DNA from: Lachancea thermotolerans CBS 6340
Taxonomy: Eukaryota; Ascomycota; Saccharomycetes; Saccharomycetales; Saccharomycetaceae
NCBI RefSeq assembly: GCF_000142805.1
Contig: NC_013078.1
Location: forward strand, 829,707 to 893,706
Direction of reading: 5' to 3'
Length of the DNA stretch: 64,000 bases
Part shown: positions 19,377 through 30,905 of the stretch, in pieces
Layout of the letters: each line of letters begins with the position of its first letter
Position numbering within the stretch: position 1 is the stretch's first letter
Translations under genes and position numbers: made by a program
Notes under the pieces: model-generated
Told to the model about the DNA's origin: nothing
Databases searched by the model: none
Seen by the model: only the letters and a program-made list of their open reading frames with translations

Positions 19377-22332
19377 TTTTAGCTTGCTTGAGGCTTGAAC
19401 ACAAAGACCCCCGCTGGGTTCCAAGGTTCTTCATATACTAAATAAATGCGTCGTTTGCTGGCCCTCTCATTTGAAGCACATGTAACTCTCAAAACATGGG
19501 TGCGTCTGCATCTTGGCGGAAAATACACATTCGTGATAAGCTTGCATTGGGATGTGTAACTCCGAAAGATATCAGAAACATCAAAATAAAGGCTTTCCAG
19601 ACAGTAGAAAGCTTTTCTGCGCTTCTGATTTGCTTCTTACATAGTTGAACATCTACCATGAGCTGAAAGCACATTCCTCATACGCCTGGGCTGGAAACGG
19701 TCTGTTAGATAGCGTATGCTTGTTGGCAGGGTCTTTGCCTGTACCTAACACGGAGTTTTTTTTTCGTAACCTGGCTCTTCTTTTTGTTAGGTAAGCGTAG
19801 TCCCGTGGGGCTGATGCAAGGTGCATTCCTCGCAGATGAAAAGTGGCACTTTCACTGCACCCATTTTGCAATTTTTGAACCACTTTAACTAAAAATGCTT
19901 CAAAGAACCCCTGTGTCTCGCTTAAAGAGCTTCGTAGAGCAAATTAGGAAAACAGTTCACATTCAGCCACAATAACTTGTGATGGTGAAGGTGGAAAATC
20001 ATCACAGATAGAGAGGTCAATGATCAAAACGCACTGGTTAGAAACATATGGAATAGGAAGTATGAAAGGTGCGGCGTTCTGCCTAGAGAACTTTTCCATT
20101 ACTAATACCGAAACACTAATAACCTGTAGGTGTAATGTTGGGTTTATGGGCCAAAATAGATGTGCGAGGAATAACTTCAACACAACGGATACGCCTGTCA
20201 ATATCGCATTTGCCAAAATATAATGGACCAATATCAAAGCATTCTGTTATTGTTTAGGATCTTCAATATTCGAAGTCAGTAATCCAAGGCACATTGTGCA
20301 GCATATCAGGTACAATAAAAACTTGATAAAAATCCGAATTCTATAAATATGTTTGGCATGTTGATTATTTGATGAGACCATTGCAACTGGGGCTTTTTTT
20401 GTGGCAATCCAAACCCCTATATCTTTGCATTTTCTTGGGTTTAGGGATTAGGTATCAGATAGCTGGACATGTATCAAAAAACTCAATAATTTGCAATTTG
20501 TTACCTCGTTTCGGGGCTTTGAAGCAGCTATCGGTATCTTGAAATAGATTAATGAATACTCTCAGATCGACCCATATACATCTAATAGACCTGTTACTGG
20601 AAACCTCAGTTTTTCAATCAGCAGTGTTTAGTAACAGACGCAAATTTCTATGGAGGGGAAAAGTCTAACAGTATTGCAACTATTACCTGAGATATTCACG
20701 TTGTTGATTGCTTTATATCCTCTGCTTGTGAACGTCTCAAATATCAAGCTGTTTGCAAACAAGCCATGTAAAGTTGCTGTCTATGGTCCAAAAATTTTAT
20801 AGCCGCAGGCTAAGATCAAACATGAAGTGCCACAGATTGATGTTATACAGTTAGACTCTGCTAGGGTGCATAAGTCCAAAAATGACGTATAATCTTTGAA
20901 AATTCCCTGATTCAAAAAGATTTGAAGCTACTAGCTCCGATTAGTCTTTTAACGGCAGACTGCAGATTTGCCTAGCCATATATAGAGTATTTTAGTGAGT
21001 GCGCTGAGTCCTGAACCACGAAAAAAAATGATACGAATGTTTCGGGGACGTTTCAAGCATTACGGAAAAGGTTCAAATGGCAACAGGTCAAAATACGTCC
21101 GACATTTTACCAAAGCAAGTTCGAAACGAAGATAGTAGGGTTGGAAAATTAAGCAAGATAACCTTCAATAAAATTTGTCAAACAGCTGTACGAGATTGGT
21201 TGTCAAGAGGTTCTTTCCATTTTAGATATATAAATAAAGAAGACGATCGAAAACCCTCATTGAACAAAGAAGCAAAACAAGAGCGCTATTGGAATAGAAT
21301 TGAAACAAGGTCGAGAATTTGGAGCGTAACTCAACTCTGATTAAATGACATCTATATACCAATTTTTCAATCATCAAGAGTTTATTAAGGCTCAAAAATT
21401 CCAACTTGACTTGATCCCAATCATCGGCGTTCTCAGAAGTTTTTTTATTGCAATGTGGCAACCACTAGAAGCGTTCACTGAAGGAAATTGTAAGCCCACA
21501 ATACATAAGACCATAACCCTACAAGTGTGTGCTGGGACAAGGGTGCTTGTTTCCTTTCACTAGAAAATCGGCCTAGATACTCACCATAGTGTTTTATCAG
21601 ACAAAATGCAAAATATTTTCAAAGGACAGAAGAGGCAAACCAATAACTAACTGGGGCTCTGAAATAGAATTCTAGTTCGCATTCAGTATCAACAAAAAAC
21701 CTGTTGGAAACACTGTATTGTCAAGCAATATCAAGTCATATCAAGGTGTTTTTGCCAAATGGCACTCTTAAGTTTTGTAATATCTTTTGCAAAGATTTGA
21801 TTGCGATTAGCTGCACTGAGGGGTTTAGCAAGGATTTTTTTTTTGACTTAGATCCTTAAATCTTATTCTAATAAGTACGCTATTCACTGATTGTAAAAGT
21901 GTGTTGAACATAAAAATATTAGGGAAACGATCATTTTTAATAATACATACAAAAGTATATTAGGCCAACCCACATTAGACATCGAGAGAAGTCAATGGAG
22001 AATGGGGGATGACTTGTATTTGCAGGCCAGCTGGCTCTTCATCCACATTAACTCTTCAAAGATGCAAATAAAATGTCATCAACGCTACGATTTCATTCGT
22101 CTCTGACGACTCACAGTCTTTCTTTAAAGATCAACACTCAATCTAAACTGTTATTACATAATCAAATGTCTATTATATTGTAAGGCATATTGTTTATAGG
22201 AACTCAAACCGGATACTCCAAAGTAGTCACAAAAAGAACGTTCAACTTTTTCGTCACTGAAAGTGTTCGTGAGTCTGGCTATAGACATATTTCAGCATCA
22301 GTGCCACTGCTCAATCCAAAAGAAACATGTTA
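19377..22332. other. long gene-poor stretch
   Basis: Nearly 3 kb of AT-rich DNA without a recognisable gene. The longest ATG frames are 19944-20237 (minus) and 21077-21340 (plus, 87 codons, lysine/arginine-rich); neither resembles a known protein and both are near chance length. No tRNA or LTR seen. Confidence 0.45.
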
Positions 22333-23247
22333 TCAAAAGATAGACACGTTGAACGTGGGGCTTGAAGGTGTAACCTCGATGATTGCAGGTCCATACAGGA
22401 TATTAGAGTCTGTCAAGTTGCTGGAATTACCAGTAGTCAAAAACACATAAGATTGGCCAGAAACATCTTCGGGAACGGTTGCTCTTATCGAACTGCCATT
22501 TCTTGAGCCAACGACTGGGATAACATCAAGGCCGCTCACAAACGTCACGTAGATCTGAGTTGAGTTTGGTAGTGTACCATTACTGGCAAATGTTATAGAC
22601 GAGTTCATAGCAGTTGGCAGCCCCTGCGTAACTAAAAGCTCGGGATAGGCTTTGAAAGGCAGCTTTGTGTTATTGGCAGGGCAGCTCTTGATAAACTTGG
22701 AGGCAATCGAGTAGATTGCATTAGCACTCAGCGGCGTCGCGAACGGATTTGCCATGGGAATTTCGCCAATGGCATTACGAGCCGCAGCTTGATGAATAGC
22801 TTCAGTGCTCAAAATTGAGCCTGCCGCTGTAAGGTATTTTTTTGAGGAGATCAGCGAAGCTGCACCCAGATAAGCAGATACGCCCACGCCTTCAAAAGCT
22901 GCTATACTTTGGACAAAACTGACAGGGCTATCTAGAGGAAGGTTATATGTACATGCCTGAACAGGCTCTGCTCCCGCTGCTTTGATAACCTGCTCGAGAA
23001 ATAGTAAGTGTGCTTCCTCGTCGTGCGCAATGTACTTCAGCTGCGTGTAAAAGTCCTCCGTAAAATTCGCGTCGACAAAGTCGTCCACAGACCACATAGA
23101 TAGCGCTTCCTTGTAAAACTTGTTTTCCAATCGCTCTAAAGTGAGAGCGAATTGTAAAATGTCGACATCCAGATCAGCTCTTTTGTAAAGAGGGAACGAC
23201 GCTGCTATTGCTAGAAAGGACAAACCGAAAACAAAAAAACGGTACAT
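22333..23247 (-). CDS. secreted ferritin-like domain protein (Rds1-type)
   Basis: 304 residues. The N-terminus MYRFFVFGLSFLAIAASF is a classical signal peptide, followed by a Lys-Arg dibasic site (residues 22-23) suited to Kex2 cleavage. Residues about 28-190 form a ferritin-like helical domain, with ALTLERLENKFYKEAL near the start and IAHDEEAHLLFLEQV, giving Glu and His residues in ferritin-like positions. The C-terminal third is Ser/Thr/Asn-rich with several N-X-S/T sequons. Fungal relatives include S. pombe Rds1, induced by nutrient stress. Two more ATGs lie 12 codons upstream (23283). I prefer 23247 because a TATAAA at 23305-23310 is only about 20 bp from those ATGs, too close for yeast transcription starts. 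Function is unknown; likely cell-surface or secreted. Confidence 0.82.
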   Translation of the reverse strand: MYRFFVFGLSFLAIAASFPLYKRADLDVDILQFALTLERLENKFYKEALSMWSVDDFVDANFTEDFYTQLKYIAHDEEAHLLFLEQVIKAAGAEPVQACTYNLPLDSPVSFVQSIAAFEGVGVSAYLGAASLISSKKYLTAAGSILSTEAIHQAAARNAIGEIPMANPFATPLSANAIYSIASKFIKSCPANNTKLPFKAYPELLVTQGLPTAMNSSITFASNGTLPNSTQIYVTFVSGLDVIPVVGSRNGSSIRATVPEDVSGQSYVFLTTGNSSNLTDSNILYGPAIIEVTPSSPTFNVSIF

Positions 23248-23283
23248 TGCTATTTTGCTTGGCGAAAAGGCAGCAAACATCAT

Positions 23284-25700
23284 CTAATTTGGCGAAGGAA
23301 GCTCTTTATAAATGTTTTTTTACTCTAAAGTGTTAGTTCGTTGGCGGTATTTGCTAGCTCCCCTAATGCCATAACAACAAAAGCGTATCTATGACACAAG
23401 TTTAAAGTCATAGCAACAAAACGTCTCCAACAAGTTAATGAGAAGAAAGTAAAGAATCTTTCGTATTTGACGGATATATGCACAATATGCAGCAAGTATT
23501 GCTATCGCTAAGCAAGATTGTAAATCTGATGCGTGGGTCGTTTCTTTAGTGTTGGTTGTTCTAAGGAGATGCCATTTTTCCAACAAGAATGCTTTTTTCT
23601 GCGAATCATGGTCACAAGGTTACCGAATTCAACTTTCCTGAAATGCACAGCTGGGGTGTGATGCTAACCCCACCAGATTTCTGTCTCTTCACACTAGCAC
23701 AAGATTCAATTCTATATTTTTTCTTTCACGTGATCGAATCGTTGTGAAGGCGGTAGCAATTTGGTGCATCTAGTTTTTGGGGTCCATTTCAAGCTTCTGT
23801 AGAAGGTGCTTACACAAGAAACAACTATTTCTAATTTGATGATGACTGGGAATTGATACCAGACATGATTCACTGCGCCGCACAAAGTTAGTACCTTCGT
23901 CCCTTATATTATGAGCTACAACAAAATCTAATACCTAGTATTTGCTGCTTAAATAGATAGATGGGTATTAAACATATTTCCGAAGGCCTTGATTACAATA
24001 TTTTTTGCAAACGGTACAGATTAATTATGGAGTTTAAGATTCTTTGACGGAATCGCGTTTAAGGACAAGAAAAATGACTATTAAAAGGGCGTTCTCGACC
24101 ACTCACGAAGTACTTTTCAAAACATGTAGCTATGTTGATTACTCCTGAGCTATGAGGATGAGAGTGCGGCTCTTGAAAATAGGGATATTTTGCCCTCCCC
24201 GTGTTTACACTTCTCGAAAAATTTGTTCAGGCATTACATCCTTGAGAAACGAGAGTCAAACTTTCTTTTCTGCTTTCCCTTCTCAGCAGGTTGCAATACA
24301 TTTTGTTATTACAGCAGGTTAGTGCGGATCTTATGTTCCACATATGGAAGACAAGATATAATGCCATAAGACTACTTGAAAGGTTGCCAGCAAGTTTGAA
24401 TGGAATTGCTGTTTTATTTTGAACCTGGAAAAGTTTTCCATCTAAAACAAAACTAAGTTTTTCTTCCTTGCGCGTGCAGTAATGGTGTCGATGTATTTTA
24501 TAGTCTTAACTCTATCAACCTTTGCCTGAGCTTCCAAATAGTCAAGAGTGTTAATTTGTGTTATGACGTCGAATTGAAAAACCGAACTCAAAGATTCATA
24601 GTGCTTCGTTTTCCTAAAAAAGTCATTCTTCTTTAAGCAAAAACTAGAAGTGTCCGCTAAGCTCACCCATTTCCGTTGCGCAAGTACTTCAGAAGTACAA
24701 ATGTAACAAAAGAATTGGAATTGAGACCATGAGAGCAGCTTGAAGCATTAAGCTATTGCCTTAAGTTCCTAGTGGATGTTATACACATAAGTCTACTACC
24801 AGGCTTAGCTATCCGCTTTTTAAGAACTTTTGATTTAGGATATTATGGTCAAGTTTGCAGTCCTTGTTGATACTTGCTGCTTTTCTCCAAACAATTGTTT
24901 CGGCTTGTGAGAAATGAAACCTTCCTTGACGTTCTAATTACAGTTTCGATTCAAGAAGGTATCGCCATAAGCGCGATCCCTTTTGAATGATTTTGAGCGG
25001 GCTGCGTTAGAATTGAGCCAACAAACTTAAAGTAACAACAAACAAATGTGCAAAGTTTATTCAACAAGCTTTGTAAATTAAATCTGTAAAGCGCAACAGC
25101 AGTTTCCCCATCTTAGAGCGCTTGGGAAACTCTTACTGAGTCACCAATAACCAAGCATTAGTATATGGAGACAAGAGGAAAGTCTAAGGTTAGCGAAAGC
25201 ATTTTTCCAAAAAAAGTTCAATTATTGTAACTCTACTCGAAAACCTAAGTCCTTATTCTGCATTAGCTTGCGAAGTCATTTTTTGTATCCAAGTTGCCTC
25301 AATTCTGCTCCATTTCCAAAACGCAAGGCTTTTCTTTTTGGCTGGGGACGCGTTATTTTCAAGCTCTTCCGCTCAGCTTACCTGAAAGGCAAAGTTAGAA
25401 CCCCACCTTTATTTTTCTTTTTTTCCAAAGATGTTAGAGTTAATGCGACATGAACAAATTCGACGCGCAATACCCTTGCTAGCACTTTTTAATTTGAAAG
25501 CATCCTATTTCAAGGGCCACAAAGTTGAAAGAACCGAAAAAGGCGATTATATTTCCTAGAAAACCGGCCAGTACCTTGAAAAAATTGTACACTTCCTCCT
25601 TTGAGATGTTCAAACCCCTATAGAGAACCTAGACAATGTTACATGCTTCCAACTCCTAAATCACGCTAAATGCTGCTTAACTGGATATTAGAAGCGTACG
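23284..25700. other. long gene-poor stretch upstream of PHO89
   Basis: About 2.4 kb without a supported gene. A minus-strand frame at 24442-24666 (74 codons, rich in Lys/Arg/Asp) opens at GTG and is not recognised. Several poly-T and poly-A runs but no LTR or tRNA seen. Confidence 0.45.
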
Positions 25701-25781
25701 CTAATGCACCACGCATGCGCTCTATGTAGTTGGTACCGTCATACGGGTTTTCGTTAATATATTTTCAGGGACTACAAGTAC

Positions 25782-26011
25782 CACGTTGCTAAATAGTTTA
25801 ATTGAACCCTGCATAAAAAAACTTTGTTGCAGTTGGGTGCCAGACTAATTCGCGCCGGGTCGCTTTCAGAAATGCATGTATAACAAAAAAAAATTGGACC
25901 CTGCATGAGGACCCTGGTGATTGTAACATGTGGGGAGGCGGTGCAGTTGTAATTAATTGAGATTCCACTAGGACCCTGAAAGTTACACGGTTGTCTAAGC
26001 CATTACACGTG
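25782..26011 (+). promoter_or_regulatory. PHO89 promoter: Pho4-type sites and ACCCTG repeats
   Basis: CACGTG at 26006-26011 (190 bp before the PHO89 ATG) and CACGTT at 25782-25787 match the high- and lower-affinity Pho4 sites, consistent with phosphate-starvation induction. Four copies of RACCCTG (25804, 25896, 25909, 25971) lie between and beside them, two extended to ACCCTGCAT. I know no factor for that repeated motif. Confidence 0.6.
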
Positions 26012-26200
26012 TATTCAGCCTCATTTCCATGATTAGTATCCGCATGCGCAATATTCCTGAATCAAGCGGAGTCCAATTGCGCATCAGACTGGCAACTTTC
26101 CTATAAGAAAGCTCGACTGCCAGTTTAGCAGACAATGAATTAGAAAGATGTCTCATAAGACAAAATTGCAAACAATCGGTAAAAGCCCAAATAGTCCGTA

Positions 26201-27931
26201 ATGACTTTGCATCAGTTTGATTACATCTTCGCAATTGCAATGCTGTTTGCATTCTTGGATGCTTTCAACATTGGGGCTAACGATGTTGCAAACTCCTTCG
26301 CGTCCGCTATTTCCTCAAAATCGCTAAAATACTGGCAAGCCATGATATTGGCAGGTCTGTGCGAGTTTTTGGGGGCGGTATTGGCAGGGTCCCGTGTCTC
26401 AAAAACAATCAAAAACGATATTATTGATGCATCCACATTTAACAATGACCCTGCCGTTCTAATGCTGACAATGACGTGCGCTTTGGTTGGTTCGTCATGT
26501 TGGCTGACCATTGCAACCTCAATTGGGCTCCCCGTGTCAAATACTCACTCTATCGTCGGCGGTACTATCGGTGCCGGTATTGCTGCCAGCGGCGCAGGTG
26601 GAGTGGTCTGGGGGTGGGATGGTGTTGCACAAATTATTGCGTCCTGGTTTATTGCTCCAGTCTTAGCTGGTCTCATTGCCGCCATAATCTTTACTATCTC
26701 AAGAATATGCGTGCTTGAAGTCAAGACGTTGGAGAAATCCATCAAAAATGCCTTATTACTAGTCGGGCTGTTGGTTTTTGCAACATTTTCTATCCTAACG
26801 ATGTTGATCGTGTGGAAAGGCTCGCCAAATTTGCACTTGGACAATCTGTCAGAGACTGAAACCGCCTTATCGATAGTCTTAACAGGTGCTATTGCTTCAG
26901 TTGTCTACTTCATCTTTTTCTATCCGTTCTACAGAAGAAAGCTCTTGCATCAGGATTGGACACTTAAGCTTGCAGACATTCTCAGAGGTCCAGTGTTCTA
27001 TTTCAAGCCTTTAGACGAGATTCCGCCTATGCCTGAGAACCACCAATTGACCATCGACTATTACGAAGGGAGAAGATTTCCTCAAGAAACAGCAGTTGGT
27101 GTTAGTGATGAGGAAAATAAGATGCCAAACGTCTCCACCAAGTCTATCAACGACAATGATGATAACCTTCAAAGGACAGGTTCTGTCGAGACCAAAACTG
27201 AGCCAGAGAACAAGATGTCCACTAGGCAATACTGGTGGTCCCTATTGAAACAGGGCCCTAAGCAATGGCCCAAGCTTCTATGGTTGGTCGTCTCTCATGG
27301 ATGGACGCAAGATGTTGTTAGTGCTCAAGTGAACGATAAAGACATGTTATCAGGCAATCTTGTAGATATGTTCAAGAGGTCAAAGTACTATGACAACCGT
27401 GTCGAGTACATTTATTCTGTTCTACAGGCAATCACTGCCGCTACAATGTCCTTCGCACACGGCGCCAATGACGTCGCGAATGCTACGGGTCCTCTAGCTG
27501 TCGTTTACGAGATATGGAAAACCAACGCTACTGCAGCAAAATCTGATGTACCGGTTTGGGTATTAGCATATGGTGGTGCTGCCCTTGTTCTTGGCTGCTG
27601 GACCTACGGGTATAACATCATTAAAAATTTGGGCAATAAAATTATCCTACAATCGCCATCAAGAGGCTTTTCGATTGAATTAGCTGCTGCTATCACAACA
27701 GTAATGGCAACACAGCTCGCGATTCCAACGTCCACTACTCAGATTGCTGTCGGAGGTATTGTCGCGGTGGGGCTGTGTAACAAAGATGTTAAGTCCGTCA
27801 ACTGGAAGATGGTGGCCTGGTGCTACTCTGGCTGGTTTCTCACATTACCAATTGCTGGACTGATTGCTGGAATACTTAACGGTATTATACTTAATGCTCC
27901 CCATTTCGGTGGTGTATACGAAATGACATAA
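26201..27931 (+). CDS. PHO89: Na+/phosphate cotransporter
   Basis: 576 residues; S. cerevisiae Pho89 is 574. It is a plasma-membrane, sodium-coupled phosphate transporter of the PiT (SLC20) family, active at alkaline pH and induced by phosphate starvation. Both inverted-repeat PiT signatures are present: GANDVANSFA at residues 25-34 and HGANDVANATGP around 420-431. About twelve membrane segments flank a large hydrophilic central loop (about residues 280-400) with acidic stretches. The ATG gives a short N-terminus identical in layout to the family. Two E-box sites for the Pho4 regulator lie in the upstream 420 bp. The frame is complete. In S. cerevisiae PHO89 is near a chromosome end, which fits the neighbourhood here. 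Confidence 0.95.
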   Translation: MTLHQFDYIFAIAMLFAFLDAFNIGANDVANSFASAISSKSLKYWQAMILAGLCEFLGAVLAGSRVSKTIKNDIIDASTFNNDPAVLMLTMTCALVGSSCWLTIATSIGLPVSNTHSIVGGTIGAGIAASGAGGVVWGWDGVAQIIASWFIAPVLAGLIAAIIFTISRICVLEVKTLEKSIKNALLLVGLLVFATFSILTMLIVWKGSPNLHLDNLSETETALSIVLTGAIASVVYFIFFYPFYRRKLLHQDWTLKLADILRGPVFYFKPLDEIPPMPENHQLTIDYYEGRRFPQETAVGVSDEENKMPNVSTKSINDNDDNLQRTGSVETKTEPENKMSTRQYWWSLLKQGPKQWPKLLWLVVSHGWTQDVVSAQVNDKDMLSGNLVDMFKRSKYYDNRVEYIYSVLQAITAATMSFAHGANDVANATGPLAVVYEIWKTNATAAKSDVPVWVLAYGGAALVLGCWTYGYNIIKNLGNKIILQSPSRGFSIELAAAITTVMATQLAIPTSTTQIAVGGIVAVGLCNKDVKSVNWKMVAWCYSGWFLTLPIAGLIAGILNGIILNAPHFGGVYEMT

Positions 27932-28129
27932 TCAAAGAAGTGTAGGTTTAATATTCTAATTTCTGTAATTACTCTCGAGTTATGTTCTTACTGAGTAATT
28001 GGAGAGAATATTTTTTTGAACTCCATTGATTTGGAAAGGCAACATTAGAAATTAATTTATATGTCTAATACCTGGCGCTATTAACGCCAACATGATAATA
28101 CAAGCTATCAAATAGATGCATTCGAGATT

Positions 28130-30010
28130 TTACTGCTCCTCTTTAAAAGAAAATCTCCTGAATATTCTAAGTGCCCATGTAAACATTGGGTCTTCATCCG
28201 ATTGCGCTGCCTCTTCTTCTCCAATGGTGTCACATAGCTTTCTGTCTTTCGTGAACAGAGAAGACAGTAACAAAATACCGGTCAAAATGAGGCTCACAAG
28301 CATTGTTTGTTTTTGAACATGCCGGTAAGCATTTATCACTTGAGTCCTTTCTGGTGTTCCCCAAGGATAAGATGCTATAAATTCATATGGAGAAGAAAAA
28401 GCAGCTTTAGCAAGATTTTCGTTTTTAAGCCGCCGAAAAAGTTGCTTGTACATTGTTTGTGTCCAAATTGCTCCTGATACAGAGGCTCCAGCTGCATTAC
28501 CAACTTGAACAAACATGAAGTAAAGCCCAGTGATGCTAGCCATATTGTTGTGAGAAGTCATCGTCTGAAGATTGACAATGAATGACTGTGAAAATTGTGG
28601 CTCCAAGGCCCAGTACAACGGAAGCACCAACTATGCCAGCATGAGAGTTAGCCCCACTCCTGGAATTGTAAAAGAGTCCGATTGCAACAATCCACAGACA
28701 TATCCCACATATAGAAAAAGGCTTAAGCCGTTTGATGCGAGTTACCATCAGTCCAAAAAAAACGAACCTACGCACGCAACAAAAGTAGGAAGCCATATTA
28801 TCCTTGTAGCTGACTTACTAAATTCATTCACAGAAACCAATAGCACGGGATAAAGATAATCATTAATCCTCGCATATATCATTTTTTCCAGAAACGTTGA
28901 CAGTAGAGTAGCCCGCACTCCGCGATCTCTCAACAAGGAAAAGGGAAGTACTGGGTTCCCAGGACATTTCATTTCCCAGATTAGAAAACCCATAAAAAGG
29001 ATCACATCTACGACTAGTGTCGCAATAATTCCTGGTTTCTTCCAGTCCTCGGAAGCCCCGCCTGCAAGTGTTAGAGGGACTAAAATACTACCCAGAGAAG
29101 CGGTGATGAGTGCAATTCCAAATGCGTCAAGGCCGTTACCTAAAGCTCGTGTATAAGATAAAAAACCAACCGTATTGAAGTTCTTCTCTTGTTGCAGTTC
29201 TTTCCATTCTGCCGTCTTCGATGCTTGGTGGATAATGTAAAGCATGAAACCAACAAAAGGCAAGGCTGATAACGGGAAAACAGCAGCCCAAATTCCAATA
29301 TCTAAACGCCAGTTTTTGGCAGGGTTTGCGGCCTCAACAATGTCTCCAGACACCCAGCTTATTATAATGCATGGCCATGATGGAGCAAATTGATAGAACA
29401 ACCTCCAAGCTGTCGGTGACATATCTGACAAAACTAAAACGAGTAGAAGCGACACGCCAACAAAGCCAGAATTATAAAATATTGCCCCTACTGAGTAGGT
29501 TCCAAGACCATTGGCTTGAGATTGGATAATGGTGCCCATTGTATATAGAACAGTGCCAACGAGAAATAGTTGTAGTCTTCCATAAACATCTGAGAGCCGT
29601 ACAAATATTATTTGAGCTGCAATACTAACTACAATATTGACCACTTGAACAGTTGAAAGAAGAGAGTGCTCATTGAATGACTCAGTAGCATATCCCGTGT
29701 AAACGGACCGTGTTACAAAGTCCAAGTAGTATCCAAACCCACAGATAAATGCAGATAAGATAAGTAAAGTGTTTATCAGTCTCCCTGAGCAAATTGTGCT
29801 CATAATTTCCATTTCTTTGACTTTCAAAAGGGCGGATGTAGCCTCGAAGCCTGCTTTTGGAACTATGAGTGACTCACTATCATCTCTGGTTGTAAAAGTT
29901 TGAACGCCAACGCTAGTGTCTTTGCAATCAGAAGCCTCGCTCTCGCCGGAACCTTTGATATGGCGTATTTCACGTTCAGAGCTTACCTTAGCATCTTTGG
30001 TTGAATCTAT
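28130..30010 (-). pseudogene. siderophore-iron transporter (ARN/SIT1 family), frameshifted
   Basis: Reads as a complete ARN-family transporter broken into three frames. The N-terminal two thirds (28748 upward) carry the family pattern SAFICGFGYYLDFVTRSVY, LSDVYGRL, GTIIQSQA and LTLAGGAS. The frame is lost in a run of eight T on the coding strand (28755-28762); adding one T would join it to the frame containing RIKRLKPFSICG. A second break near 28577-28600 moves to the frame with NLQTMTSHNNMA and GAIWTQTMYKQLF, which runs to the stop at 28130. No ATG precedes the membrane domain: the open N-terminal frame reaches an ATA at 30008-30010, a plausible mutated start. An Aft1-type site remains upstream (30248). 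The intact paralogue is at 55.7 kb. Not expected to make a transporter. Confidence 0.85.
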
Positions 30011-30247
30011 GGTTCTCTATTATGATTCAGTAGCATGTCATGAAGTGCTATTTATATTTGCTAATCTACATGAGAAGAATCTTCTATACAGAGAAGGTTA
30101 TGTCACTGAACTCCACGATGCGTGAAACTAAGCTTCCGATGGCCATTTTTTGTGATTTCCGCGCCAGCGCGTGCCATTCCTCCGTCTAAGATTAGAGAAG
30201 GAAAGAAGTGCTAGAACTGAGAAAACAACCTGTCCGGAGTATTTTTT

Positions 30248-30254
30248 TGCACCC
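30248..30254 (+). promoter_or_regulatory. Aft1-type iron-regulon site (TGCACCC)
   Basis: A perfect TGCACCC core, about 240 bp upstream of the presumed start of the broken siderophore transporter. Aft1 activates iron-uptake genes through PyPuCACCC sites. It is probably a leftover of the once functional promoter. Confidence 0.45.
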
Positions 30255-30494
30255 TGAAGAACATTCGGGGTGTTGCAAGATGAAGGACGTACAGAAAAAA
30301 AAAAAAAATTCCGACGTACCCTTGAAATCTTCGTGAAGGAAAGAAATCATATGAGATACCTCTAAAAATGTGCGCTTTCAAGGAGGCCGAGTTTAATATA
30401 GCTATCAGTTAACAGCAAATAGAAGAATGCCTTGATAGGTTTGTTGATAGGCCTCACTTTTAATCGATAAAATCTGTGAAACTATGAAACATAT

Positions 30495-30905
30495 TTAGGA
30501 GAGTCTGAGTCGTCGTATGAGAGATTGCCAAACTCGTTGGCTAGGCTTTCCATTATAAGATTAGTGGATTACTTTGTGGATGATGGTACTTAATATCTCC
30601 CCGTTTTCTTCAAGTCCCAAGATAGACCCCTGTCGTTGATGAAAATCTCGGGTCTTATACAACACCTTGAGACGTGACTCAGTTTCGAAGTGAGATGACT
30701 ACAGCATTAATGATACCACTTTAAATTATTCCTGACCTATTGTTGTCTGACTTGGACTATGAATGGTCAATACAGATCCATTCTTATGTTTTAGTTAGGC
30801 ATCCGTTGTATTTATGATATGTCCATTTGCCGTGTCATTTCATACTAATGTGTCATTATGCAACTTGGCACTATTACACACCAATGATCCGGTCGAATTC
30901 AGACA
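30495..30905 (-). repeat. solo LTR, Ty1/copia-type, copy 1
   Basis: 411 bp homologous to 50250-50663 and 63643-63925. On the minus strand it starts TGTCTGAATTC. Its last 59 bp begin with an ATG reading M-E-S-L-A-N-E-F-G-N-L-S. Ty1 LTRs also contain the first codons of Gag (starting M-E-S) at their 3' end, so the family is probably Ty1-like and this copy points leftward. No internal region accompanies it, and no clear 5-bp target duplication was seen. Confidence 0.65.

Noticed and set aside
20446-20462. GATTAGGTAT matching part of the K. lactis telomere repeat
   Set aside because: A single 10-bp match in 64 kb is expected by chance about once in ten such windows, and it is not repeated in tandem.
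21077-21340. 87-codon ATG frame in the 19-22 kb gap
   Set aside because: No recognisable domain and a length compatible with chance in AT-rich DNA; no promoter or neighbour supports it.
24442-24666. 74-codon basic frame on the minus strand
   Set aside because: It opens at GTG, has no ATG and no recognisable family.
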